Origin: an uncultured Shinella sp.
GTDB lineage: Bacteria > Pseudomonadota > Alphaproteobacteria > Rhizobiales > Rhizobiaceae
Direction of reading: 5' to 3'
DNA length: 7,875 nt
Assembly: GCF_946479415.1 (NCBI RefSeq)
Contig: NZ_CAMLFY010000165.1
Location: forward strand, 1-7,875
The position numbers were made by a program, and so were the translations under genes. Under the pieces are notes generated by a model. That model was not told the DNA's origin. It saw nothing but the letters and a program-made list of their open reading frames with translations, and did not search any database. Below are positions 1 through 4,494 of the stretch, one piece after another (positions within the stretch are counted from its first letter, which is position 1; each line of letters opens with the position of its first letter).

Positions 1-666
1 TTCGTCAACGTGCCGCGCATCAAGGGCAGCCACAATGCGGTGCTGTCGGGGATGCTGGCGGCCGACAAGCTGGCGGAAGCGATCGCGAGCGGTCGCGCCC
101 ATGACGAGGTGATCGAGATCGAAAACAGCTGGCGCGCCTCCGACATCGGCAAGGACCTGAAGCGGGTGCGCAACGTCAAGCCGCTGTGGTCGAAGTTCGG
201 CACGGCGCTGGGCGTGGCGCTGGGCGGCCTTGACATGTGGATCAACCAGATCTTCGGCAGCTCGCCGTTGACGCTGAAGCACGGCAAGACCGACGCGGCT
301 TCGCTGGAGCCTGCGGCCAAGCACAGGAAGATCGACTATCCCAAGCCCGACGGCGTGCTGACCTTCGACCGCCTGTCGTCGGTGTTCCTGTCCAACACCA
401 ATCATGAGGAGGACCAGCCGGTCCATCTGAAGGTGAAGGACATGGACCTGCAGAAACGGTCCGAGCACGATATCTATGCCGGCCCGTCGTCGCGCTACTG
501 TCCGGCGGGCGTCTACGAATGGGTGGAAAAGGATGGCAGGCAAGTCTTCGTCATCAACGCCCAGAACTGCGTCCACTGCAAGACCTGTGACATCAAGGAC
601 CCCAACCAGAACATCACCTGGGCTCCGCCTCAGGGTGGCGAAGGGCCGGTCTACTCGGAGATGTAG
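1..666 (+). CDS. Electron transfer flavoprotein-ubiquinone oxidoreductase (ETF-QO), C-terminal part, 5' end outside window
   Basis: ETF-QO is a membrane-associated FAD and [4Fe-4S] enzyme that takes electrons from reduced electron-transfer flavoprotein (fatty acid and amino acid dehydrogenation) and passes them to ubiquinone. The reading frame is open from base 1 and runs 221 codons to TAG at 664-666. The first visible residues, FVNVPRIKGSHNAVLSGMLAA, match the end of the FAD-binding part of the family. The C-terminal ferredoxin-like domain shows the four cluster cysteines: CPAGVYEW (Cys codon at 499) and CVHCKTCDIKDPNQNI (Cys codons at 568, 577, 586). The ending GGEGPVYSEM corresponds to the usual family terminus, so the 3' end appears intact; the family is about 550 residues, so roughly 60% lies upstream. 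It is GC-rich and looks like a normal chromosomal housekeeping gene. Identification is secure from the cysteine motif and ending; the exact gene name varies between genomes, so none is given. Confidence 0.95.
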   Translation, partial: FVNVPRIKGSHNAVLSGMLAADKLAEAIASGRAHDEVIEIENSWRASDIGKDLKRVRNVKPLWSKFGTALGVALGGLDMWINQIFGSSPLTLKHGKTDAASLEPAAKHRKIDYPKPDGVLTFDRLSSVFLSNTNHEEDQPVHLKVKDMDLQKRSEHDIYAGPSSRYCPAGVYEWVEKDGRQVFVINAQNCVHCKTCDIKDPNQNITWAPPQGGEGPVYSEM

Positions 667-671
667 GGACG

Positions 672-1157
672 ATGAAAATTGAAGAATATACCGAGAAGCT
701 GCGAGAGGCTCATTTTGGGGAACTCGTCGGTGAAATATTGTTTAGAGAGATGGCAATTCTCTTCCCCGATAAGGCACAAGATTTTCAGACGCTCTCAATA
801 GTAGAGCAACTCGTCGGAAATGCCCTTGGTGAACTCCTGGAGCGATACCAAGTGCGACCGGTGGAGAACGCGCGTGTTATTGAACTTACCAGGCACCTTC
901 TCGCAGACATACAGCCGGACGATTGGAACGGCTGGCTACATCAGTTTCGCGAAGTTCTAAAACCATTTGTGCAGGAATTTGACGACCTGTACATTCACGG
1001 CCCGTCATCAGATTTAGTGCAATTGCGTTTACTGCGCGATCACGAGCGCATGTTGTTGTACTACGTTGATCTTGAGATCGCCGGACACGACGGCCTATCT
1101 GTCATTCAGTCCTTCCTTGGAAAGCTTCAATTGTCGAGGCAATTAGTAGTTCCATAA
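672..1157 (+). CDS. Unrecognised 161-residue acidic, probably all-helical protein; AT-rich
   Basis: I do not recognise this protein. It starts five bases after the ETF-QO stop, with only a weak ribosome binding site (AGGGA at 665-669, or GGAG at 657-660), so read-through or translational coupling from ETF-QO is possible. An internal ATG at 750 would give a shorter product. The sequence has no signal peptide, no membrane segment and no cysteines. It is rich in Leu, Glu and Asp and looks like a bundle of amphipathic helices, with a notable segment LRDHERMLLYYVDLEIAGHD near residues 119-138. Four 60-base stretches that I counted gave about 43-48% G+C, against about 72% in one stretch of the preceding gene, and it uses codons such as TTA, TTG and ATA that are rare around it. 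That suggests later acquisition. It is followed by a strong terminator. It is a convincing gene from length, frame and position; function unknown. Confidence 0.75.
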   Translation: MKIEEYTEKLREAHFGELVGEILFREMAILFPDKAQDFQTLSIVEQLVGNALGELLERYQVRPVENARVIELTRHLLADIQPDDWNGWLHQFREVLKPFVQEFDDLYIHGPSSDLVQLRLLRDHERMLLYYVDLEIAGHDGLSVIQSFLGKLQLSRQLVVP

Positions 1158-1172
1158 ACTACGCTATGCGAT

Positions 1173-1184
1173 ATGTTATAACAT
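1173..1184. repeat. Perfect 12-bp palindrome in AT-rich spacer
   Basis: ATGTTATAACAT is its own reverse complement. It lies 16 bases after the stop of the AT-rich 161-residue gene and before the terminator at 1228-1265. It could be a binding site for a small dimeric regulator or a remnant of a recombination site, but no second copy is visible in the window. In AT-rich DNA such a palindrome can also arise by chance. Confidence 0.35.
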
Positions 1185-1227
1185 GACATAATCGAATACT
1201 GACTACCAGCCTCCTCCCGGGGCACCT

Positions 1228-1265
1228 TGGCTGCCGTCGCACAGGTCTCGGCGGCAGCCATTTTT
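1228..1265 (+). terminator. Rho-independent terminator
   Basis: TGGCTGCCG at 1228-1236 pairs perfectly with CGGCAGCCA at 1252-1260. The stem continues inward through a T-G wobble (1237/1251) and two more pairs (1238/1250, 1239/1249), leaving a 9-base loop. Five T residues follow at 1261-1265. This is a strong terminator for + strand transcription and should end the message of the 161-residue gene, and of ETF-QO if the two are cotranscribed. It separates them from the accessory genes that follow. Confidence 0.85.
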
Positions 1266-1365
1266 CTCAGGAGCATCGCCGTCTTGACTTCTAACGAGAC
1301 CTCAATGCTGGCGTCCGGTACCAAACCTGCCGCCGACCGCGCCGCAACCGAGGGCAATTTTAGTC

Positions 1366-1566
1366 ATGAAGGAACGAATACTCTCGCCACTTGAAAAGAC
1401 CTGCCTTCGGTGGATTTCCCGAGGCAGGACCGTCGCCGAAATCGCTTCGATTGAGGGCAAAAGCGTTGCCGACATCGAGAGTTGCCTGCAAAGTGCGTTC
1501 GTCGCACTGAAGGCAAAAACGATAAAGGAGGCGCTTCAGAAAGCGGACCTCAATGAGTCCAATTGA
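1366..1566 (+). CDS. Orphan LuxR/GerE-type helix-turn-helix microprotein, 66 residues
   Basis: The protein is essentially a lone DNA-binding domain of the LuxR C-terminal (GerE) type. Residues 6-27, starting LSPLEKTCLRWISRGRT and continuing VAEIA, match the family pattern LSxREx-LxW-AxGKTxxEIA. SVADIESCLQSAFVALKAKT then fits the recognition helix and the last helix ending in KL-x-x-x-x. There is no autoinducer-binding or receiver domain, so it cannot sense a signal by itself; small proteins like this usually act with or against a full regulator. The asparagine-histidine pair common in the recognition helix is replaced by SC. The frame is open upstream to a stop at 1285-1287 but contains no ATG or GTG, so ATG 1366 is the best start; GAGGG at 1350-1354 is a distant, weak ribosome binding site. 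A 25-residue ORF overlaps its end. It may regulate the downstream block, but no binding site can be assigned. Confidence 0.75.
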   Translation: MKERILSPLEKTCLRWISRGRTVAEIASIEGKSVADIESCLQSAFVALKAKTIKEALQKADLNESN

Positions 1567-1630
1567 CTTCATCGATTTCTACAGGCGCTCTTGCCGTCGG
1601 CTTGAAAAAGGAACCGACCTTGCTGCCTAG
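1553..1630 (+). CDS. Possible 25-residue ORF overlapping the end of the LuxR-type gene
   Basis: ATG at 1553 lies 14 bases before the end of the helix-turn-helix gene, in the +1 frame relative to it, and reads 25 codons to TAG at 1628-1630. The peptide begins MSPIDFIDFYRRSCRRLEKG, a short basic amphipathic helix with alternating aromatic and charged residues. The nearest Shine-Dalgarno-like sequence is a very strong AAAGGAGG at 1524-1531, but it lies 21 bases upstream, too far for ordinary initiation. Translation would therefore depend on coupling to the upstream gene, or on a +1 shift giving a C-terminally extended helix-turn-helix protein. It could equally be a chance ORF. The overlapping arrangement and non-random composition are the only support. 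Confidence 0.35.
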   Translation: MSPIDFIDFYRRSCRRLEKGTDLAA

Positions 1631-1765
1631 AGCGGCGGGAAGCAACTCGCGCAATTGTGAAAGCCTTGCGCAGACCTGCGTCACCAGCAGAAGCATGCCA
1701 ATCCCGCTCTCTTGTGATGGCGTCCTGGCCCAGTGCCGGATCTTCCACGATCAACCCACAAGGGG
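1631..1765. other. Intergenic stretch with no recognised feature
   Basis: This is the first half of the gap between the 25-residue ORF and the 58-residue gene. Reading frames here are short, lack a convincing ribosome binding site and match nothing I know. I found no good -35/-10 pair and no terminator. A promoter for the structured leader that starts near 1766 must lie here or further upstream, but cannot be pointed to. Confidence 0.4.
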
Positions 1766-1880
1766 TCCGCTAGCAAGCTGCGGCCGCTCCGGCTTCGCGT
1801 CGCGGTGATCGCGCCCGGAACCGGGCCTTTTGAGGAGCCATCGAGCGGGAATTGGCCCGCTCCCGGATGGAGCCTCTCAA
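1766..1880 (+). promoter_or_regulatory. Structured 5' leader that sequesters the ribosome binding site of the 58-residue gene
   Basis: Three hairpins follow one another. The first pairs AAGC 1775-1778 with GCTT 1792-1795 and CGG 1781-1783 with CCG 1789-1791. The second is a short GC hairpin, GCCCGG 1813-1818 with CCGGGC 1821-1826, followed by CTTTT and so resembling a weak terminator. The third is long: GAGCGGG 1843-1849 with CCCGCTC 1856-1862 (6-base loop), a three-base bulge, 1838-1842 with 1866-1870, a 2x2 A-G/G-A internal loop, and GAGG 1832-1835 with CCTC 1873-1876. That makes 16 pairs. The Shine-Dalgarno GGAG (1869-1872) sits in the 3' arm, 8 bases before ATG 1881, so folding should limit initiation. 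This could be an attenuator, a thermosensor or the target of a protein or small RNA. The pairing is directly visible; the function is inferred. Confidence 0.55.
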
Positions 1881-2057
1881 ATGTCGCACGATCTTTCCCT
1901 CGCACAGTCGCACGCCTTCCAGCTCTCCCGCGACCTGATGGTCCCAGTCACGGTCTTCGAAGTCGACGGCGAGTACGGCGTCCTGCCCTCTGACGAGATC
2001 GACGCCGACGACGATCTTGCGATCGTACACGAATTTTTCCCGTGGCCGGCGCATTGA
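1881..2057 (+). CDS. Small acidic hypothetical protein, 58 residues
   Basis: The protein starts MSHDLSLAQSHAFQLSRDLM, predicted as a helix, followed by a strand-like VPVTVFEVDGEYGVLPSDE and a strongly acidic tail with DADDD before a hydrophobic aromatic end (EFFPWPAH). No cysteines, signal peptide or membrane segment are seen. GGAG at 1869-1872 lies 8 bases before the ATG, which decides the start over an in-frame ATG at 1830 that has no such site. It resembles short conserved proteins of unknown function on rhizobial accessory replicons that I recall only loosely, so I assign no family. The stop codon lies in the loop of a GC-rich hairpin (2044-2064) followed by TTT. Size, ribosome binding site, sensible composition and a structured leader support a real gene. 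A regulatory or anti-restriction-like acidic role is possible, but nothing in the sequence shows it. Confidence 0.65.
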   Translation: MSHDLSLAQSHAFQLSRDLMVPVTVFEVDGEYGVLPSDEIDADDDLAIVHEFFPWPAH

Positions 2058-2067
2058 GCCGGCCTTT
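2044..2067 (+). terminator. Possible terminator hairpin overlapping the stop codon of the 58-residue gene
   Basis: GGCCGGC at 2044-2050 pairs perfectly with GCCGGCC at 2058-2064; the 7-base loop contains the TGA stop. Only three T residues follow (2065-2067), then GCC and another TTT, so termination would be partial at best. A stabilising or attenuating hairpin is the alternative reading. Confidence 0.45.
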
Positions 2068-2260
2068 GCCTTTGGCGTGCCGCTTGCGCGCTGCAGGCCG
2101 CAAGGGAGGCTTCGCCGCGGCCGACTTGATCATTGCATGATCCGACAATTGCCAGCCGTGCCCCTGCCGCCTTTGCTCTTCGCGGCTGGCCGAAGGGCGC
2201 CCGCAAAACGACGGGCAAGGAAAGGCAATGGAGGCCGATCGCTGGGCGATCGGGAGCAAA
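2058..2260. other. GC-rich structured spacer before the Toprim gene
   Basis: No gene is supported in these 203 bases. They hold inverted repeats: GGCCGC 2096-2101 with GCGGCC 2117-2122, enclosing a GGC-TTC-GCC mini-hairpin; GATCAT 2128-2133 with ATGATC 2137-2142 around TGC; and a 10-pair stem 2151-2160 with 2181-2190 (one wobble). The segment 2076-2116 is repeated at 3181-3221. The density of pairing suggests a leader RNA for the Toprim gene or regulator binding sites. An in-frame ATG at 2228, preceded by AAGGAAAGG, could be an alternative start of that gene. Confidence 0.45.
2076..2116 (+). repeat. 41-bp direct repeat, copy A
   Basis: This segment aligns without gaps to 3181-3221, exactly 1105 bases away, with 33 of 41 positions identical; the last 16 bases (CAAGGGAGGCTTCGCC) are identical and 9 of the first 10 match. 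Copy A is noncoding and ends 144 bases before the Toprim start. Copy B ends 132 bases before the DUF1419 start. The similar placement suggests a shared regulatory or leader element. Confidence 0.6.
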
Positions 2261-3289
2261 ATGAAGAGAAGAGACATAGAAGCGCTGCGGGAACGGGTAA
2301 GCTGCGCGGCTGTTCTTGAACAGGCGCGGTTCGCCATCGACATCAAGGAAAGCACCCGGCGGGCAGTCAAGTTTCGCCGTGGCGCTGAAATCATTATCGT
2401 CACGCATGAGGGGCGCGGGTGGTTCGATCCGCTCAGCGATGCGAAAGGCGACGTGTTCGGGCTTGTCGAGCATCTCGACCATGTCGGTTTTCTCGAAGGC
2501 GTCGAGCGGGTCGCTGACCTGGTTGGTTTCGAGATCACGGAACCGGAGTGGAAGCCTGTGATGCATGATAGAGGATTCCACCCCTCTCTCGCTGAGCGTT
2601 GGCAGGCGCGCCGCAGACCATGGCCCGGATCCTCGACATGGCGTTACCTCAATGGCGATCGCTGGCTGCCGGCACTTTTGCTCCGCGCGGCGATCAAAGG
2701 CGACCTTCTGCGGGAAGGGCCATACGGGAGTATGTGGGCAGCTCATACGGACGATGCTGGCCTAGTGACCGGCTGGGAGGCACGAGGTCCGCAATACAGA
2801 GGGTTCGCCTCTGGGGGTAACAAGGTTCTTTTCCGGCTCGGGCCTCCGACCGCGTTGCGCCTGGCGGTCACGGAAGCCACGATCGATGCCATGAGTCTCG
2901 CGGCAATCGAAGGGTTGCATGATGGCACGCTCTATCTCAGCACCGGCGGCGGATGGTCGCCGGCCACGCAAGCCGCGCTGAGGGAATTGGCCTCCAGACC
3001 TGACGCTCTGTTGGTCGCGGCGACGGACGCCAACTCTCAGGGCGATCTGTTTGCCGCGCGGTTGCGGGCGCTGGCCGAGGACGCCGGGTGCGACTGGACG
3101 CGGCTGCGGCCGCCCGAGGAGGACTGGAACGAGACTCTGAAAATCAGGGAAAATGAAAAACGGGAAAAAACGGAAGGAGACGTGCCGCATTCGCACCGCC
3201 CGCGTCAAGGGAGGCTTCGCCCGGCGGAGCCGGCCTTTGACCCGGCCGGACACGATGCCGGCGGCTCGGAAGGGGTCATGAAGGATTGA
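2261..3289 (+). CDS. DUF3991/Toprim-type primase-like protein, 342 residues
   Basis: This belongs to the Toprim-containing proteins common on rhizobial plasmids and islands, which resemble the primase part of mobile-element replication or transfer proteins. The N-terminal half (about residues 1-85, with ESTRRAVKFRRGAE and GWFDPLSDAKGDVFGLV) matches the domain usually found before Toprim_2, but without the zinc-binding cysteines of DnaG-type CHC2 primases. The Toprim part shows the first acidic motif VTEATIDAMSLAA (Glu205, Asp209) and the second motif ATDANSQGD (Asp256), where the usual second aspartate is Asn258. The charged tail after residue 300 is low complexity and includes copy B of the 41-bp repeat. 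ATG 2261 was chosen because family members begin near M-x-R-DIEALRERVSC, with GGGAG at 2252-2256; ATG 2228 would add 11 residues and also has a fair ribosome binding site. Likely role is DNA or RNA priming or nucleotidyl transfer for an accessory element; this is inferred from the fold, not shown. Confidence 0.85.
   Translation: MKRRDIEALRERVSCAAVLEQARFAIDIKESTRRAVKFRRGAEIIIVTHEGRGWFDPLSDAKGDVFGLVEHLDHVGFLEGVERVADLVGFEITEPEWKPVMHDRGFHPSLAERWQARRRPWPGSSTWRYLNGDRWLPALLLRAAIKGDLLREGPYGSMWAAHTDDAGLVTGWEARGPQYRGFASGGNKVLFRLGPPTALRLAVTEATIDAMSLAAIEGLHDGTLYLSTGGGWSPATQAALRELASRPDALLVAATDANSQGDLFAARLRALAEDAGCDWTRLRPPEEDWNETLKIRENEKREKTEGDVPHSHRPRQGRLRPAEPAFDPAGHDAGGSEGVMKD
3181..3221 (+). repeat. 41-bp direct repeat, copy B, inside the 3' end of the Toprim gene
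   Basis: This is the partner of 2076-2116 (33 of 41 identical, offset 1105). It lies within the coding sequence of the Toprim protein's C-terminal tail and is followed by CCGGCC 3230-3235 pairing with GGCCGG 3244-3249. The coding copy may have been co-opted from a spacer element, or the tail may double as the leader of the DUF1419 gene. Confidence 0.6.
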
Positions 3290-3353
3290 AGGGGATGGCG
3301 AGGTCGAAATGACGGCGCCGCACTTCGGTCCGAAAACGCGCAAGGAGCCGCAG

Positions 3354-3962
3354 ATGATCCCCTCTCCCGCAACCGCCAAGGTTTTTCAGGGCGTCGCAAG
3401 CCGCCAGCAGATGTTCCGCATGTTCGACCGTCACGCCCAGCGCCCTAACCGTTGGGACGATGATTCCGCGCCGCTCTACTCGGGCGAATGGTTCGAGATC
3501 GGCGAGACCGAACATGACTATATGTTCGAGATCCTGCCGCCGTTGTGGATCAGAGGGTCGATGTTTGCGATGCGCGAATTCATGGCCGGCTCGGTGACAT
3601 CAGTGTTCTTCGCGCTCAGGATCGACGAAGTCATCCGCTATTTCCATGGCTACTGTGATCTTTCCGACAAGACATCCGTCGAACGCATGCGCGTTACCAT
3701 CATCGAGCGCGAAAGCCGTCCGGCCCGGGCGATGACGCGGCAGGAGCGGCTCGAGCATATCTGGAGCACGACTGCCGACGATTACCGCGGCTATGCCGGA
3801 GACAGGTGGCCGGAGTCCGCTCGAGGCAAGCGCACCGTCGTACTCTATGGCGGCAACGAGGGCGCGACTTTCCTGAAGCTGCTCGACGAACTCACCGACG
3901 GGGAGATTGCTGCAAAGCTGCCGGTGCACCTTCGCCACCTTCCCTCCCCGATCGCCGCGTGA
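3354..3962 (+). CDS. DUF1419 domain protein, 202 residues
   Basis: The protein matches what I recall of DUF1419, a family of unknown function found mainly on plasmids and islands of Rhizobiales. Typical stretches are KVFQGVASRQQMFRMFDRHA near the N terminus, GEWFEIGETEHDYMFEILPP in the middle, then MFAMREFMAGSVTSVFFAL, FHGYCDLSD and MTRQERLEHIWSTT-DDYRGYAG. It is soluble in appearance, with no signal peptide, and the family span is nearly complete. ATG 3354 is preceded by AAGGAG (3342-3347) at 6 bases. The in-frame ATG at 3309 would add 15 residues unlike the family and lacks such a site. The stop is 10 bases before the DUF3085 start, so the two are almost certainly cotranslated from one message. 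The function is unknown; repeated association with DUF3085, Toprim and the methylase-helicase suggests a role in DNA metabolism or defence of the element, but no catalytic motif is evident. Confidence 0.88.
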   Translation: MIPSPATAKVFQGVASRQQMFRMFDRHAQRPNRWDDDSAPLYSGEWFEIGETEHDYMFEILPPLWIRGSMFAMREFMAGSVTSVFFALRIDEVIRYFHGYCDLSDKTSVERMRVTIIERESRPARAMTRQERLEHIWSTTADDYRGYAGDRWPESARGKRTVVLYGGNEGATFLKLLDELTDGEIAAKLPVHLRHLPSPIAA

Positions 3963-3972
3963 GGAGGAGGCT

Positions 3973-4374
3973 ATGTTCACTTTCAGCGTGATCGAGGTCC
4001 GTGATGTGATCGCGCGCGGACGCAGTGACGCGGAAGCCAATGGCGGCTTCCGCAATCCCCACTACGGTCTCCTCCCGGGCCAAGACGAGAAGCCCGGTCT
4101 GTGGATCGTCGGCGACGAAGGCGTCTATCTGCTTTCCAACGGCAAACTGGCGGAGGGCCAAAAGGCGCTCGTCGTCTATGCCGAGGAGTGCGATCCGAAG
4201 ACCAATCCGGACTGCTGGCATTACAAGCGCCGGTATTTCGGGGGAGACGACGGCATCGTCTTCATCGACGCTGAGAGCCTGGAAGTCATGCATTCCACGA
4301 ACCCGGCGGCCACGCATCTGCGAGCTGAGTTTGCGACGGAAACAATGCAGCTCTCCGTAGTCACGCGCTCGTAG
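3973..4374 (+). CDS. DUF3085 domain protein, 133 residues
   Basis: The sequence fits DUF3085, another family of unknown function from rhizobial accessory DNA. Recognisable parts are the start MFTFSVIEVRDVIARGRSDA, then GLWIVGDEGVYLLSNGKLAEG, the segment VVYAEECDPKTNPDCWHYKR with two cysteines, and FGGDDGIVFIDAE. The pattern of strands and short turns suggests a compact alpha/beta domain; there is no membrane segment or signal peptide. A purine-rich GAGGAGGAGG at 3961-3970 overlaps the DUF1419 stop and gives a strong ribosome binding site for ATG 3973, so the gene is coupled to its upstream partner. The two cysteines, nine residues apart, could bind metal only with other ligands, so no metal site is claimed. 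After it comes a 120-base gap before the methylase-helicase gene. Confidence 0.85.
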   Translation: MFTFSVIEVRDVIARGRSDAEANGGFRNPHYGLLPGQDEKPGLWIVGDEGVYLLSNGKLAEGQKALVVYAEECDPKTNPDCWHYKRRYFGGDDGIVFIDAESLEVMHSTNPAATHLRAEFATETMQLSVVTRS

Positions 4375-4494
4375 CTCGCGATCGCTCCCGCCGGACGAAC
4401 CAGGCCCAAATTCCCACAATTCATTTTCATCCGCCTTCGTAGCCACGGGACCTGTCCTGCGGGCGATGGCGCACATCCTCGAAAAGGAGCTTCC
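4375..4494. other. Spacer before the methylase-helicase gene
   Basis: These 120 bases have no ORF of note. GCGATCGC at 4378-4385 is palindromic and there is a short pyrimidine- and A-rich stretch around 4410-4435, but no clear promoter. The perfect ribosome binding site AAGGAG for the next gene lies at 4484-4489, just before ATG 4495. An internal promoter is possible but not shown. Confidence 0.4.

Noticed and set aside
1284..1312. TTGACT at 1284-1289 as a -35 box for the helix-turn-helix gene.
   Set aside because: No acceptable -10 sequence occurs 16-18 bases downstream, so no promoter is called.
1305..1394. A 29-codon ORF from ATG 1305 (or 36 codons from TTG 1284, with AGGAG at 1269-1273) overlapping the start of the helix-turn-helix gene.
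   Set aside because: Composition is like random GC-rich translation, the ATG has no good ribosome binding site and I know no match; kept only as a remote possibility of a leader peptide.
2421..2430. GGTTCGATCC resembling a tRNA T-loop.
   Set aside because: It encodes conserved Toprim-protein residues (WFDPL), and there is no acceptor stem or anticodon arm around it.
1877..2746. A 289-codon minus-strand open frame across the small gene, spacer and Toprim start.
   Set aside because: It overlaps two supported + strand genes and the hairpin-rich spacer, and its translation is rich in Arg, Pro and Cys with no family pattern.
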